NCBI GenBank assembly: GCA_018668475.1
Contig: JABJCZ010000391.1
Span: forward strand, 1 to 5,332
Source: Alphaproteobacteria bacterium
GTDB taxonomy: Bacteria > Pseudomonadota > Alphaproteobacteria > UBA828
Length of the DNA stretch: 5,332 nucleotides
Direction of reading: 5' to 3'
Both the position numbers and the translations under genes were made by a program. Of this stretch, positions 1 through 5,332 are shown piece by piece. Within the stretch, counting starts at the first letter, position 1; each line of letters starts with the position of its first letter. The notes below the pieces were generated by a model. The model was not told the DNA's origin. It saw only the letters and a list, made by a program, of their open reading frames with translations, and searched no databases.

Positions 1-488
1 AAGCGCAAATCGTAACAAATAGTCATGCCCACCGGTCCCCAGGGGGTCTCGGCCAGGACCGCGGCATCACCCGGCGCAAAACTGTCTGATTCCCGGTAGT
101 TCTCGCCGGTGGGCAAATCGACGTCAAACAGGTGAATTTTGTTGTAGTGGTTGCGCACCTTGCCTGCGCTGTCGAGCAGAACGGAGCAGTTGAAAATTTT
201 GTTCCCTGGCGCCACAACCGGCACAGAACCGACCAGCAACCAGGCGCCGGTTTCCGCCGCCAGTGAGGCGAAACGCTCGATGGCGGGATGGTTATCGAGC
301 GGCGCGGCCTGCGCCATCAGCACGTCGGGCCGGTGCTCCATCAGGGCGACATTTTCCGGCACGGCAATAAAGTCTGCCCCCTGATCGCGGGCATCGCGCA
401 CCATATCGCCAACCGTCGCAATATTGGCCGCCATGTCCTGGCCGCATGACGGCTGAACACAAGCTGCTTTGAACGGCGCCGCGCTCAT
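1..488 (-). CDS. Carbon-nitrogen hydrolase (nitrilase superfamily, NIT1/NIT2-like amidase), 3' end cut off by the window edge
   Basis: Translating the minus strand from an ATG at 488-486 gives 162 complete codons with no stop, running off the left edge. The full nitrilase catalytic triad is visible: Glu45 in VPEN, Lys117 in YNKIHLFDV, and Cys158 in ICYDLR, which lies just inside the edge (codon 17-15). The family is usually about 270-285 residues, so roughly the last 110-120 are missing. The KIHLFDV block and the spacing resemble the NIT1/NIT2 branch, whose members hydrolyse deaminated glutathione or omega-amides such as 2-oxoglutaramate; the exact substrate is inference. The protein should be cytoplasmic. 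The start overlaps the stop of the upstream glutaredoxin gene as ATGA (488-485), and there is no strong Shine-Dalgarno, so translational coupling is likely. It is the last visible gene of the comF-glutaredoxin-amidase run. Confidence 0.93.
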   Translation of the reverse strand, partial: MSAAPFKAACVQPSCGQDMAANIATVGDMVRDARDQGADFIAVPENVALMEHRPDVLMAQAAPLDNHPAIERFASLAAETGAWLLVGSVPVVAPGNKIFNCSVLLDSAGKVRNHYNKIHLFDVDLPTGENYRESDSFAPGDAAVLAETPWGPVGMTICYDLR

Positions 489-742
489 TCCAGCCCCAAC
501 AGGCCGTCAAGCTTGCCGTCGACCTCAAGCATCATCAACTCGTCCGAGCCGCCAACCAGTTTACCGTTCACAAAAATCTGCGGCACGGTGTGGCTGCCTG
601 CGCGGGCCATCATTTCATTGCGCCGCTTTTTGCTCAACATCACATCGATCTCCTGAAACTTGACGCCTTTCGCCTTCAGTAGTCGTTTGGCGCGTGAACA
701 ATAGCCACACATCGGGGTCGTATAAATTTCAACTTCGGCCAT
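485..742 (-). CDS. grxC: Glutaredoxin, class I dithiol type (GrxC family), 85 aa
   Basis: The protein is a small thioredoxin-fold oxidoreductase that uses glutathione to reduce disulfides and glutathionylated proteins in the cytoplasm. The redox motif is C12-G-Y-C15. The cis-proline motif is T52-V-P54, and the glutathione-binding GGSDEL block is at 64-69. A length of 85 residues matches the GrxC family. The active site is CGYC rather than the CPYC of E. coli Grx1 and Grx3; this variant keeps both cysteines, so dithiol activity is expected. I chose the ATG at 742 over an upstream in-frame ATG at 763 because an AGGAAG ribosome binding site (754-749) sits 6 nt before it, and because the family begins right at the first beta strand (VEIYTT). 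It lies 36 bp after comF and overlaps the following amidase gene by 4 nt, so the three are probably cotranscribed. Confidence 0.95.
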   Translation of the reverse strand: MAEVEIYTTPMCGYCSRAKRLLKAKGVKFQEIDVMLSKKRRNEMMARAGSHTVPQIFVNGKLVGGSDELMMLEVDGKLDGLLGLE

Positions 743-748
743 TTGGGT

Positions 749-754
749 CTTCCT
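749..754 (-). promoter_or_regulatory. Ribosome binding site deciding the glutaredoxin start
   Basis: On the minus strand AGGAAG lies 6 nt upstream of the ATG at 742. The alternative in-frame ATG at 763 has no purine-rich tract in front of it, so this site favours the shorter 85-residue product. Confidence 0.7.
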
Positions 755-778
755 GCGAAACATGAAAATTCTTGAGCA

Positions 779-1540
779 TTAGTTAGTCGGGTGTGGCGCC
801 CGGGCAAGGGTCAATACATCAACATCCACCGCCCCGGCGCCGCGCAACGCCTGTACGCAAGCCGAAGCTGTTGCACCAGTGGTCAACACGTCATCAAGCA
901 ACAGCACTCGCTGCCCGGCAACGACATCCTCCCGCCCAGGCCTAAGACGAAACGCGCCCCGCACATTCTGGCGCCGCTCCGACGCGCCGAGACGCGACTG
1001 CGGAGGCGTATGCCGCACGCGCTGCAACAGGTCAACCGATAGGGAAACGCCGGATTGCCGCGCAACCGCTGTTGCCAGCATGGCGGACTGATTGTAACGG
1101 CGATGAAACAGGCGCCAGCGATGTAGCGGCACCGGCACAATCACGTCCGCATTGCCAAGCAGCGCGCCTCCCGCTCGCACCAGCCAGTCGGCCAGTGACC
1201 TGGACAACCACGTCCTGTCCGCCATTTTGAACGCCAGCACCATGTCCCGACCAACGCCCTCATACATAAATACGGAACGGGCGCGGCCATAATCCGGCGG
1301 ACTGTCCATACAGGGACCGCAAAGGGTCGTCTCATCCTGCGGCAGTTCAAATGGAATCCCGCAACAGGCACAATGCGGCGCACCAATAAAAGAGACACCT
1401 TGCCAACACGTGCCGCACAAACGGCCCGGCGCATCGACCGACTTGCCGCACGACGCGCAATGGGCTGGCAGTACGGCGTTAAACGCCGCGTCCGTCGCCC
1501 ACGCCGCAAATTCTCGGGCATCGTTCAGTGACTTGTTCAT
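779..1540 (-). CDS. comF: ComF family protein (double zinc ribbon plus phosphoribosyltransferase fold), 253 aa
   Basis: The N-terminal half carries four CxxC pairs: C28/C31, C42/C45, C57/C60 and C74/C77. These are expected to form a double zinc ribbon. The C-terminal half is a type I phosphoribosyltransferase fold, with VPVPLHRWR at about 135-143, RRYNQS at 147-152, and the PRPP-loop motif VLLLDDVLTTGAT at 212-224. Family members (ComFC, GntX/YhgH) are linked to DNA uptake or to use of DNA as a nutrient, but no enzymatic reaction is firmly established, so a role in competence here is inference from homology. The length is normal and both domains look intact. No good Shine-Dalgarno precedes the ATG at 1540, and a possible promoter lies so close that the mRNA could be nearly leaderless. 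It heads a leftward run with the glutaredoxin and amidase genes and diverges from the methyltransferase-like gene. Confidence 0.94.
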   Translation of the reverse strand: MNKSLNDAREFAAWATDAAFNAVLPAHCASCGKSVDAPGRLCGTCWQGVSFIGAPHCACCGIPFELPQDETTLCGPCMDSPPDYGRARSVFMYEGVGRDMVLAFKMADRTWLSRSLADWLVRAGGALLGNADVIVPVPLHRWRLFHRRYNQSAMLATAVARQSGVSLSVDLLQRVRHTPPQSRLGASERRQNVRGAFRLRPGREDVVAGQRVLLLDDVLTTGATASACVQALRGAGAVDVDVLTLARAPHPTN

Positions 1541-1647
1541 CTTGAACCGATGAGACCGTCAAAGACCTTTGGCGTCAATAAACCGGCGAACACAATGCCG
1601 AGACCAGTTCACTAGGCCTACCGGGCGATCCGTGCCATATAGCCCCA
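1541..1647. other. Divergent intergenic region between comF and the NDUFAF5-like gene
   Basis: These 107 bp must hold the promoters of both divergent transcription units. A candidate leftward promoter is listed separately. On the rightward side only an AT-rich ATATAG (1637-1642) just before the ATG is notable, with no -35 element at good spacing. An 8-bp palindrome TAGGCCTA is at 1613-1620. No operator or riboswitch is recognised. Confidence 0.6.
1550..1578 (-). promoter_or_regulatory. Possible sigma-70-type promoter for comF
   Basis: On the minus strand TTGACG (1578-1573) and TCTCAT (1555-1550) are separated by exactly 17 bp. They match 5 of 6 and 4 of 6 positions of the -35 and -10 consensus. 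Transcription would start only a few bases before the comF ATG at 1540, which would give a nearly leaderless mRNA. That fits the lack of a Shine-Dalgarno, but the match could be chance. Confidence 0.25.
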
Positions 1648-2544
1648 ATGAGCGCGCCAACTTCCGACATGGATGCTTCTGCAATATTTGACTCCGCTGC
1701 CCTGCGGGCCCACCGGCGCCGCGCCGCGCCGGGTTTTAGCGCGCATGATTTTCTGATGCGCGAAGTAACAACCCGGGTCGTTGATCGCGTTGGCGACACC
1801 AACAGAGAATTTCCGCTGGCTGTCGAATACGGTTGTCATGGCGATCTGCTGGCCGACGCGCTTGGAAGGGATGGGCGGGTCGGCCAGCTTGTTCAGTGCG
1901 CCACCCTTGCCGACTACTTGCCTAGCGCCGCATCCGCCAACAGTCTGGTTGCAGATGACGAGTTCGTACCCTTTGCAGCGGGCAGCGTTGATCTCGCACT
2001 GAGTGTGTTGAACTTGCACTGGGTCAATGACTTGCCCGGCACACTGGTTCAGATCCAGCGCGCCCTGAAGCCAGATGGTCTGTTGCTCGCGGCTATGCTA
2101 GGTGGCGATACACTGCATGAACTTCGTTATGCGCTGATGCAAGCGGAGGTCGCCGTTGAAGGTGGTGTTACCCCTCGTGTCTCCCCGCTGGTCGATGTAG
2201 CCAGCCTTGGCGGGCTTTTGCAGCGCGCCGGCTTTGCATTGCCCGTGGTAGACGTCGACACCATTACCGTCACTTACCCGGATGCGCTGGCACTCATGCG
2301 TGAGCTGCGCGGCATGGGCGAGACCAACGCCACAGCGTCGCGTCGCAAAACATTCAGCAGGCGGGAGACGTTGCTAGCTGCCGTTGAGGCCTACCAGGAT
2401 GAATTTGCAGACGACGCGGGGCGCATTCCTGCAACTTTCCAGATGCTCTATATAAGTGCCTGGCGGCCCCACGAATCGCAGCAGCAGCCGGCTGCCCGGG
2501 GCAGTGCTACCGTGTCACTTACCGACGCATTGCGCTCAAAGTAG
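1648..2544 (+). CDS. NDUFAF5/BioC-like SAM methyltransferase-fold protein, 298 aa
   Basis: The protein aligns by eye with the alphaproteobacterial and mitochondrial NDUFAF5 group, which is related to BioC. Diagnostic blocks in order are the N-terminal IFDSAALRAHRRRAAP (13-28), LHWVNDLPG (123-131), LKPDGLLLAAMLGGDTLHEL (140-159), GGVTPRVSPLVD (172-183), QRAGFALPVVD (192-202), and the C-terminal RIPATF and HESQ elements (259-264, 275-278). Human NDUFAF5 hydroxylates an arginine of complex I subunit NDUFS7, whereas E. coli BioC methylates malonyl-ACP. The extra C-terminal block favours the NDUFAF5 type, and no other bio gene is present, so a role in complex I maturation is inferred. SAM motif I is unusual: EYGCHGD (60-66) in place of the typical D/ExGxGxG. 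The start has no strong Shine-Dalgarno, and Met8 (1669) is an alternative. The gene converges with mutT and overlaps its end by 9 bp. Confidence 0.88.
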   Translation: MSAPTSDMDASAIFDSAALRAHRRRAAPGFSAHDFLMREVTTRVVDRVGDTNREFPLAVEYGCHGDLLADALGRDGRVGQLVQCATLADYLPSAASANSLVADDEFVPFAAGSVDLALSVLNLHWVNDLPGTLVQIQRALKPDGLLLAAMLGGDTLHELRYALMQAEVAVEGGVTPRVSPLVDVASLGGLLQRAGFALPVVDVDTITVTYPDALALMRELRGMGETNATASRRKTFSRRETLLAAVEAYQDEFADDAGRIPATFQMLYISAWRPHESQQQPAARGSATVSLTDALRSK

Positions 2545-2976
2545 GTCGCGCAACATCGCAATCAGCGGCACGTCGGCTGGCGGCATGGGGTATTCGCGCA
2601 TGGCTTCGGGCCGCACCCACTTGAGCGCCTGCCCTTCGCGCGGCACCGCCTGCCCTTTCCACACGCGACACACATAAAGTGGCATCAACAAATGAAATCG
2701 CTCGTAGGTATGTGACGCGAACGTAAACGGCGCGAGGCAACTTTCTACCGTGTCGATCCCGAGTTCTTCGACCAGTTCGCGGATTAACGCTGCTTCCGGT
2801 GTTTCACCGGGGTCAACCTTGCCACCGGGAAACTCCCACAGCCCTGCCATCTCCTTGCCTTCGGGCCGTTGGGCCAGAAGCACCCGGCCATCGGCGTCGA
2901 CGAGGGCAACTGCAGCGACCAGCAGCACCGGTAGTTTGTCAGGATCGGTAGCTGGCATTGATATCGATGTAGCCAT
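2536..2976 (-). CDS. mutT: MutT-like Nudix hydrolase (8-oxo-dGTP diphosphatase family), 146 aa
   Basis: A perfect Nudix box GX5EX7REUXEEXGU runs from G52 to I74, with metal-binding residues in R66-E67-L68-V69-E70-E71. The preceding RPEGKEMAGLWEFPGGKV block (37-54) is typical of MutT itself. Such enzymes hydrolyse 8-oxo-dGTP to the monophosphate and pyrophosphate, which prevents A:T to C:G transversions; substrate specificity here is inferred. The N-terminus is about 14 residues longer than usual. Two in-frame ATGs, at 2976 and 2958, both lie inside the end of argJ, giving overlaps of 38 or 20 bp. Neither has a clear ribosome binding site, so translation is probably coupled to argJ. The stop at 2536-2538 lies inside the 3' end of the convergent NDUFAF5-like gene. 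It is the last gene of the isomerase-argJ-mutT run. Confidence 0.94.
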   Translation of the reverse strand: MATSISMPATDPDKLPVLLVAAVALVDADGRVLLAQRPEGKEMAGLWEFPGGKVDPGETPEAALIRELVEELGIDTVESCLAPFTFASHTYERFHLLMPLYVCRVWKGQAVPREGQALKWVRPEAMREYPMPPADVPLIAMLRDLL

Positions 2977-4168
2977 GGGTCAAATCACTGGTCCAGACCG
3001 TGGCCGCACCTCGCCCCTGTCCGATATCCAACGCGATGTTCACGTTCTTTCCGCGCATATGACGCACTGCCTTGGCTTCCACGTAGCGAGGACTGAGCCC
3101 GCCCCGGCTGGCAACCAGTTGCCCACCGATGCGCAACGCCAGTTTGTTCTGGTCGATACCCTCTCCCGCATAGCCCGCCGCACAGACAATTCGCCCCCAA
3201 TTCGGGTCGGAGGCAGCGATCGCCGTCTTCACCAAGGGTGAATTGGCAATTGCGAAGGCAACGCGCTTGGCCGACGCATGGCTCCGCGCGCCGGTGACAT
3301 CGATGGTCGCAAAGTGCGCCACCCCTTCACCATCGCAAATAACCTGCTTGGCGAGCTCGATTGATAGTTCCTGAAGCGCCACTCGAAAATCCGCCAGACG
3401 CGAATCGCTCGCCCGGGTAATGGACGGGTGCGCCGCCTGACGTGTTGCAAATAGCAGGCAGGTATCGCTCGTCGATGTGTCACCGTCTACGGTGATGCTG
3501 TTGAACGATACGTCCACCGCTGGTGCCAACAATGACCGCAATACGCGCGCCGGCACATTTGCGTCAGTAAAAATAAACGCCAGCATGGTCGCCATATTGG
3601 GCGCGATCATGCCGGATCCCTTGGCGATGCCGCAGAGCGTCACCGGCACACCACCAATCTTGACCCGCCGGCTTGCCCCTTTGGCAAACGTATCGGTCGT
3701 CATGATGGCGCGGGCCGCAGCCTCCCACCCGCCGGGTGCCTGATTGACATACAAACCCGGCAGCGCATCAACGATACGCTTGACTGGCAAAGTCTCTCCA
3801 ATGACGCCAGTTGAGGCCACTAGTGTTTCTTTTTCCGCACACCCGGCCAGGCTTGCCGCCTTTTTTGCGGTGCGCTTGACGGCCTGATCCCCGGCGCGGC
3901 CCGTGTGGACATTGGCATTGCCCGCATTGACGACCAGCGCCCTGCCGCGCCCCGCAGGCAGCACACGCCGGCACCACGTAACTGGCGCGCCGCAGACATC
4001 ATTCTGCGTCAACACGCCAGCAACCGCCGTGTCTGGCGCAAATGTCGCAAACAATACATCCGGCCGCCCTGTGTAACGCACGCCGGTGGCCGCGGTGGCA
4101 AGAGCCACCCCGGGAACAGGCGGCATTTTCGGGAACCGCTTCGGTGCCAGTGGAGACACGTCAGTCAT
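2939..4168 (-). CDS. argJ: Arginine biosynthesis protein ArgJ (ornithine acetyltransferase / glutamate N-acetyltransferase), 409 aa
   Basis: ArgJ moves the acetyl group from N-acetylornithine to glutamate, closing the acetyl cycle of arginine synthesis; some family members also use acetyl-CoA to make N-acetylglutamate. The proenzyme cleaves itself before a conserved threonine that then becomes the nucleophile. Here that site is PNMATML, with cleavage expected between A193 and T194, giving alpha and beta chains of about 193 and 216 residues. Other family blocks are NAGNAN (81-86), the oxyanion-hole STGVIGE (119-125), SFNSITVDGDTSTSD (221-235), NSPLVKTA (309-316), DPNWGR (321-326) and the C-terminal THGYIDINASYRS. 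The length is normal, with no frameshift. It starts 18 bp after the isomerase stop without a strong ribosome binding site and overlaps mutT at its end. Whether it is mono- or bifunctional cannot be read from the sequence. Confidence 0.97.
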   Translation of the reverse strand: MTDVSPLAPKRFPKMPPVPGVALATAATGVRYTGRPDVLFATFAPDTAVAGVLTQNDVCGAPVTWCRRVLPAGRGRALVVNAGNANVHTGRAGDQAVKRTAKKAASLAGCAEKETLVASTGVIGETLPVKRIVDALPGLYVNQAPGGWEAAARAIMTTDTFAKGASRRVKIGGVPVTLCGIAKGSGMIAPNMATMLAFIFTDANVPARVLRSLLAPAVDVSFNSITVDGDTSTSDTCLLFATRQAAHPSITRASDSRLADFRVALQELSIELAKQVICDGEGVAHFATIDVTGARSHASAKRVAFAIANSPLVKTAIAASDPNWGRIVCAAGYAGEGIDQNKLALRIGGQLVASRGGLSPRYVEAKAVRHMRGKNVNIALDIGQGRGAATVWTSDLTHGYIDINASYRS

Positions 4169-4186
4169 CAGAAGATCAACCGCATA

Positions 4187-5077
4187 TTAAGGGGTTTCCG
4201 CATTGGTTTCGGCACCATCATTGGCAGCAGCAGGGTCCGCGAGCAACGCAGGGAGATCCACGTCCGTCAATTCGATTGCAGATGCCTCACGTGCGTCTCT
4301 CAGCACTTCACTCATGACCACCCGGTTCAATTCTTCATGAATATCGCCAACGATATCGGCTAGTGGCGGCGGCTCGCGCCGGCGCCGTGCTTCGAGCCGG
4401 ATCACATGCCATCCGTACTGTGTTTGTACTGGAGCGGACACGCTGCCGATCTCGAGTGCAAAGGCGGCCTCGGCGAATTCAGGCAACATTGCCTCTTTCG
4501 CGAAGAAGCCGAGATCACCCCCGGCAGGGCCACTTGGTCCGGTCGAGCGCTCCTTAGCCAGGGCCTCAAAATCAGCGCCTTCCATCAATGCCGTTACCAC
4601 GGCGTCCGCCTCTTCACGTGTCTCCACCAGAATGTGCCGGGCCTGAACTTCCTCTACGGCGTTGACGCTTGTCGCCAGATCCTGATAGCGCTCTTGAACG
4701 GCATCTTCCGTGACGCGCTCACCGTAAATCTTGCGCAAATAGTGCTCGCGCAGCAGCTGGTCGCGCAAAAACTTCATTTCGACCTGGAAGACGGGGTCCG
4801 ATTCCATATTGGCCTCCGTCGCCAGCGCAGCCAGCAGTTTCAGGTCCACCACCTGCTGAATCATGAGGGGCGCCATCGCGGTCTTCGCCATCTCCTGATA
4901 TTCCTCGGGCAGAGAAACAATCGCGAGCCGCACTTCGGCCACCGTTACCGGCTCGCCATCGACGGTCGCCAGAACAGTAGAACCATCATCTGCCTGCGCC
5001 ACCCGGGCAGCGCCAAACGCTGAAAATACGAGGGCAACGGCTAGCAGCATCAGCCGCAACCGCACAATACCTGTCAT
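4187..5077 (-). CDS. Exported PpiC/SurA-like parvulin peptidyl-prolyl cis-trans isomerase, 296 aa
   Basis: Residues 1-29 form a Sec signal peptide: Arg-containing start, hydrophobic LMLLAVALVFSAFG core, and an AQA cleavage site before D30. The predicted product is therefore periplasmic. An N-terminal helical segment resembling SurA/PrsA chaperone arms follows (about 33-135). A single parvulin domain spans about 143-231, with A146-R-H148-I-L, GGDLGFF (186-192) and TQYGWHVI (219-226). H148 and H224 match the two conserved active-site histidines. The tail beyond about 270 is Ala-rich and acidic, with low complexity. The likely role is folding of envelope proteins; the physiological clients are unknown. 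The start is set by AAGGAG 9 nt upstream. It leads the isomerase-argJ-mutT run, an order that as far as I recall is common in alphaproteobacteria. Confidence 0.92.
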   Translation of the reverse strand: MTGIVRLRLMLLAVALVFSAFGAARVAQADDGSTVLATVDGEPVTVAEVRLAIVSLPEEYQEMAKTAMAPLMIQQVVDLKLLAALATEANMESDPVFQVEMKFLRDQLLREHYLRKIYGERVTEDAVQERYQDLATSVNAVEEVQARHILVETREEADAVVTALMEGADFEALAKERSTGPSGPAGGDLGFFAKEAMLPEFAEAAFALEIGSVSAPVQTQYGWHVIRLEARRRREPPPLADIVGDIHEELNRVVMSEVLRDAREASAIELTDVDLPALLADPAAANDGAETNAETP

Positions 5078-5086
5078 GTCTTAGAT

Positions 5087-5092
5087 CTCCTT
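5087..5092 (-). promoter_or_regulatory. Ribosome binding site of the PpiC-like isomerase gene
   Basis: AAGGAG on the minus strand lies 9 nt before the ATG at 5077. It is the strongest Shine-Dalgarno in the window and supports this start, which also gives a complete signal peptide. Confidence 0.75.
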
Positions 5093-5252
5093 GTTGAAGA
5101 GCGCCAACAGCCTGACACTGTTACCGATCTGGTCATTTGCCGCATGATGCATATCGATTGTGGTAGGCACAAGACCGATGCAAAATTCAGCCGAATCAGG
5201 CCAATGGTGTGGATCAGCCGCCGGGCGTCGTTGACAGGCCCCGACGGCTTGC
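5093..5252. other. Intergenic stretch upstream of the isomerase gene
   Basis: No gene is supported here. On the minus strand it should contain the promoter of the isomerase-argJ-mutT run, but I find no -35/-10 pair with good spacing. The least poor -10 candidate is TATGCA (5154-5149). A 62-codon leftward frame with a GTG start (5269-5081) crosses the region; its last codons contain the isomerase ribosome binding site, but no homology is recognised. The right part holds an inverted repeat listed separately. Confidence 0.5.
5216..5249 (-). terminator. GC-rich stem-loop, possible terminator of the upstream leftward gene
   Basis: AGCCGCCGGG (5216-5225) and CCCGACGGCT (5240-5249) form a 10-bp stem with one G-U wobble and a 14-nt loop. 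On the minus strand it begins 3 nt after a TAA (5255-5253) that closes an open frame coming from the right edge. There is no U-tract after it on that strand, so it may be an attenuator or a 3'-end stabiliser instead of a classic intrinsic terminator. On the plus strand the tail is modestly T-rich, but no rightward gene ends there. Confidence 0.4.
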
Positions 5253-5332
5253 TTATCTGTCACTGGCACGAATGGGGCCCAGGTAACGCTGTCCCCGCAA
5301 TTCGCTCACGAGAAACTCTCCGGGGCGAATCA
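5253..5332 (-). CDS. Possible C-terminal end of an unidentified leftward gene, cut by the right edge
   Basis: One minus-strand frame is open from the edge (first full codon at 5330) to TAA at 5255-5253. It encodes 25 residues, starting IRPGEFLVSELRG and ending YLGPIRASDR. The composition looks like real protein, and a stem-loop follows immediately after the stop, which is why I prefer it over the competing frames. I do not recognise the family. The fragment is too short to exclude a chance open frame, and a rightward frame from ATG 5204 is also open to the edge. Confidence 0.3.
   Translation of the reverse strand, partial: IRPGEFLVSELRGQRYLGPIRASDR

Noticed and set aside
292..528. 78-codon leftward frame and other short frames over the amidase start
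   Set aside because: The frame starting at 488 contains the Glu-Lys-Cys nitrilase triad; the alternatives run in other frames and look like shadows.
485..742. CGYC active site of the glutaredoxin as an anomaly
   Set aside because: Variation at the residue between the first cysteine and the tyrosine is well known in class I glutaredoxins, and both cysteines are kept.
1613..1620. TAGGCCTA palindrome in the comF/NDUFAF5-like intergenic region as an operator
   Set aside because: Eight bases with no second copy or flanking symmetry is too short to support a regulator site.
1618..2019. 133-codon leftward open frame opposite the NDUFAF5-like gene
   Set aside because: No family resemblance, and the plus-strand frame carries multiple family blocks along its length.
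2750..3241. 163-codon rightward open frame opposite mutT and the end of argJ
   Set aside because: It is Ser/Thr/Arg-rich low-complexity translation, antisense to the Nudix box and the argJ C-terminus, both of which are certain.
4406..5023. 205-codon rightward open frame opposite the isomerase gene
   Set aside because: It lies wholly antisense to a gene with a signal peptide and a clear parvulin domain. Its translation shows no recognisable fold, and long antisense frames are common at this GC content.
5081..5269. 62-codon leftward frame (GTG start) ending just before the isomerase gene
   Set aside because: Its stop is well placed relative to the isomerase ribosome binding site. But it has no good start signal, no recognised homology, and crosses the stem-loop and the likely promoter region, so I did not call it a gene.

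Overview
The window looks like a piece of an alphaproteobacterial chromosome. GC content is moderately high, the genes are closely packed, and the protein types fit that group: an NDUFAF5/BioC-like methyltransferase-fold protein with the C-terminal block usual in alphaproteobacteria and mitochondria, a short class I glutaredoxin, a NIT1-type amidase, and a PpiC-type isomerase followed by argJ and mutT. The genus cannot be fixed from the sequence alone. No mobile element, CRISPR array, tRNA or rRNA was seen.

Layout, left to right. (1) Positions 1-1540 hold a leftward run: comF (1540-779), a glutaredoxin gene (742-485) and a carbon-nitrogen hydrolase gene (488 to beyond the left edge). Glutaredoxin and hydrolase overlap by an ATGA. 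(2) Positions 1541-1647 are a 107-bp divergent intergenic region. (3) Positions 1648-2544 carry the only clear rightward gene, the NDUFAF5/BioC-like protein. (4) Positions 2536-5077 hold a second leftward run, transcribed in the order PpiC-type isomerase, argJ, mutT. Its last gene converges with the methyltransferase-like gene and overlaps it by 9 bp. (5) Positions 5078-5332 form a gene-poor edge. It has a good ribosome binding site for the isomerase, a GC-rich inverted repeat, and probably the last codons of another leftward gene entering from the right.

Functionally this is housekeeping. ArgJ recycles acetyl groups in arginine synthesis. MutT-like Nudix protein sanitises nucleotides. The exported isomerase assists folding of envelope proteins. 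ComF is the competence-type zinc-ribbon phosphoribosyltransferase-fold protein. Glutaredoxin and the NIT1-like amidase plausibly both serve the glutathione pool. The NDUFAF5-like protein may modify a respiratory complex I subunit. I found no convincing new multi-gene system. The points most worth a second look are the weak SAM-binding motif in the NDUFAF5-like protein, the glutaredoxin/amidase coupling, and the unexplained right edge.
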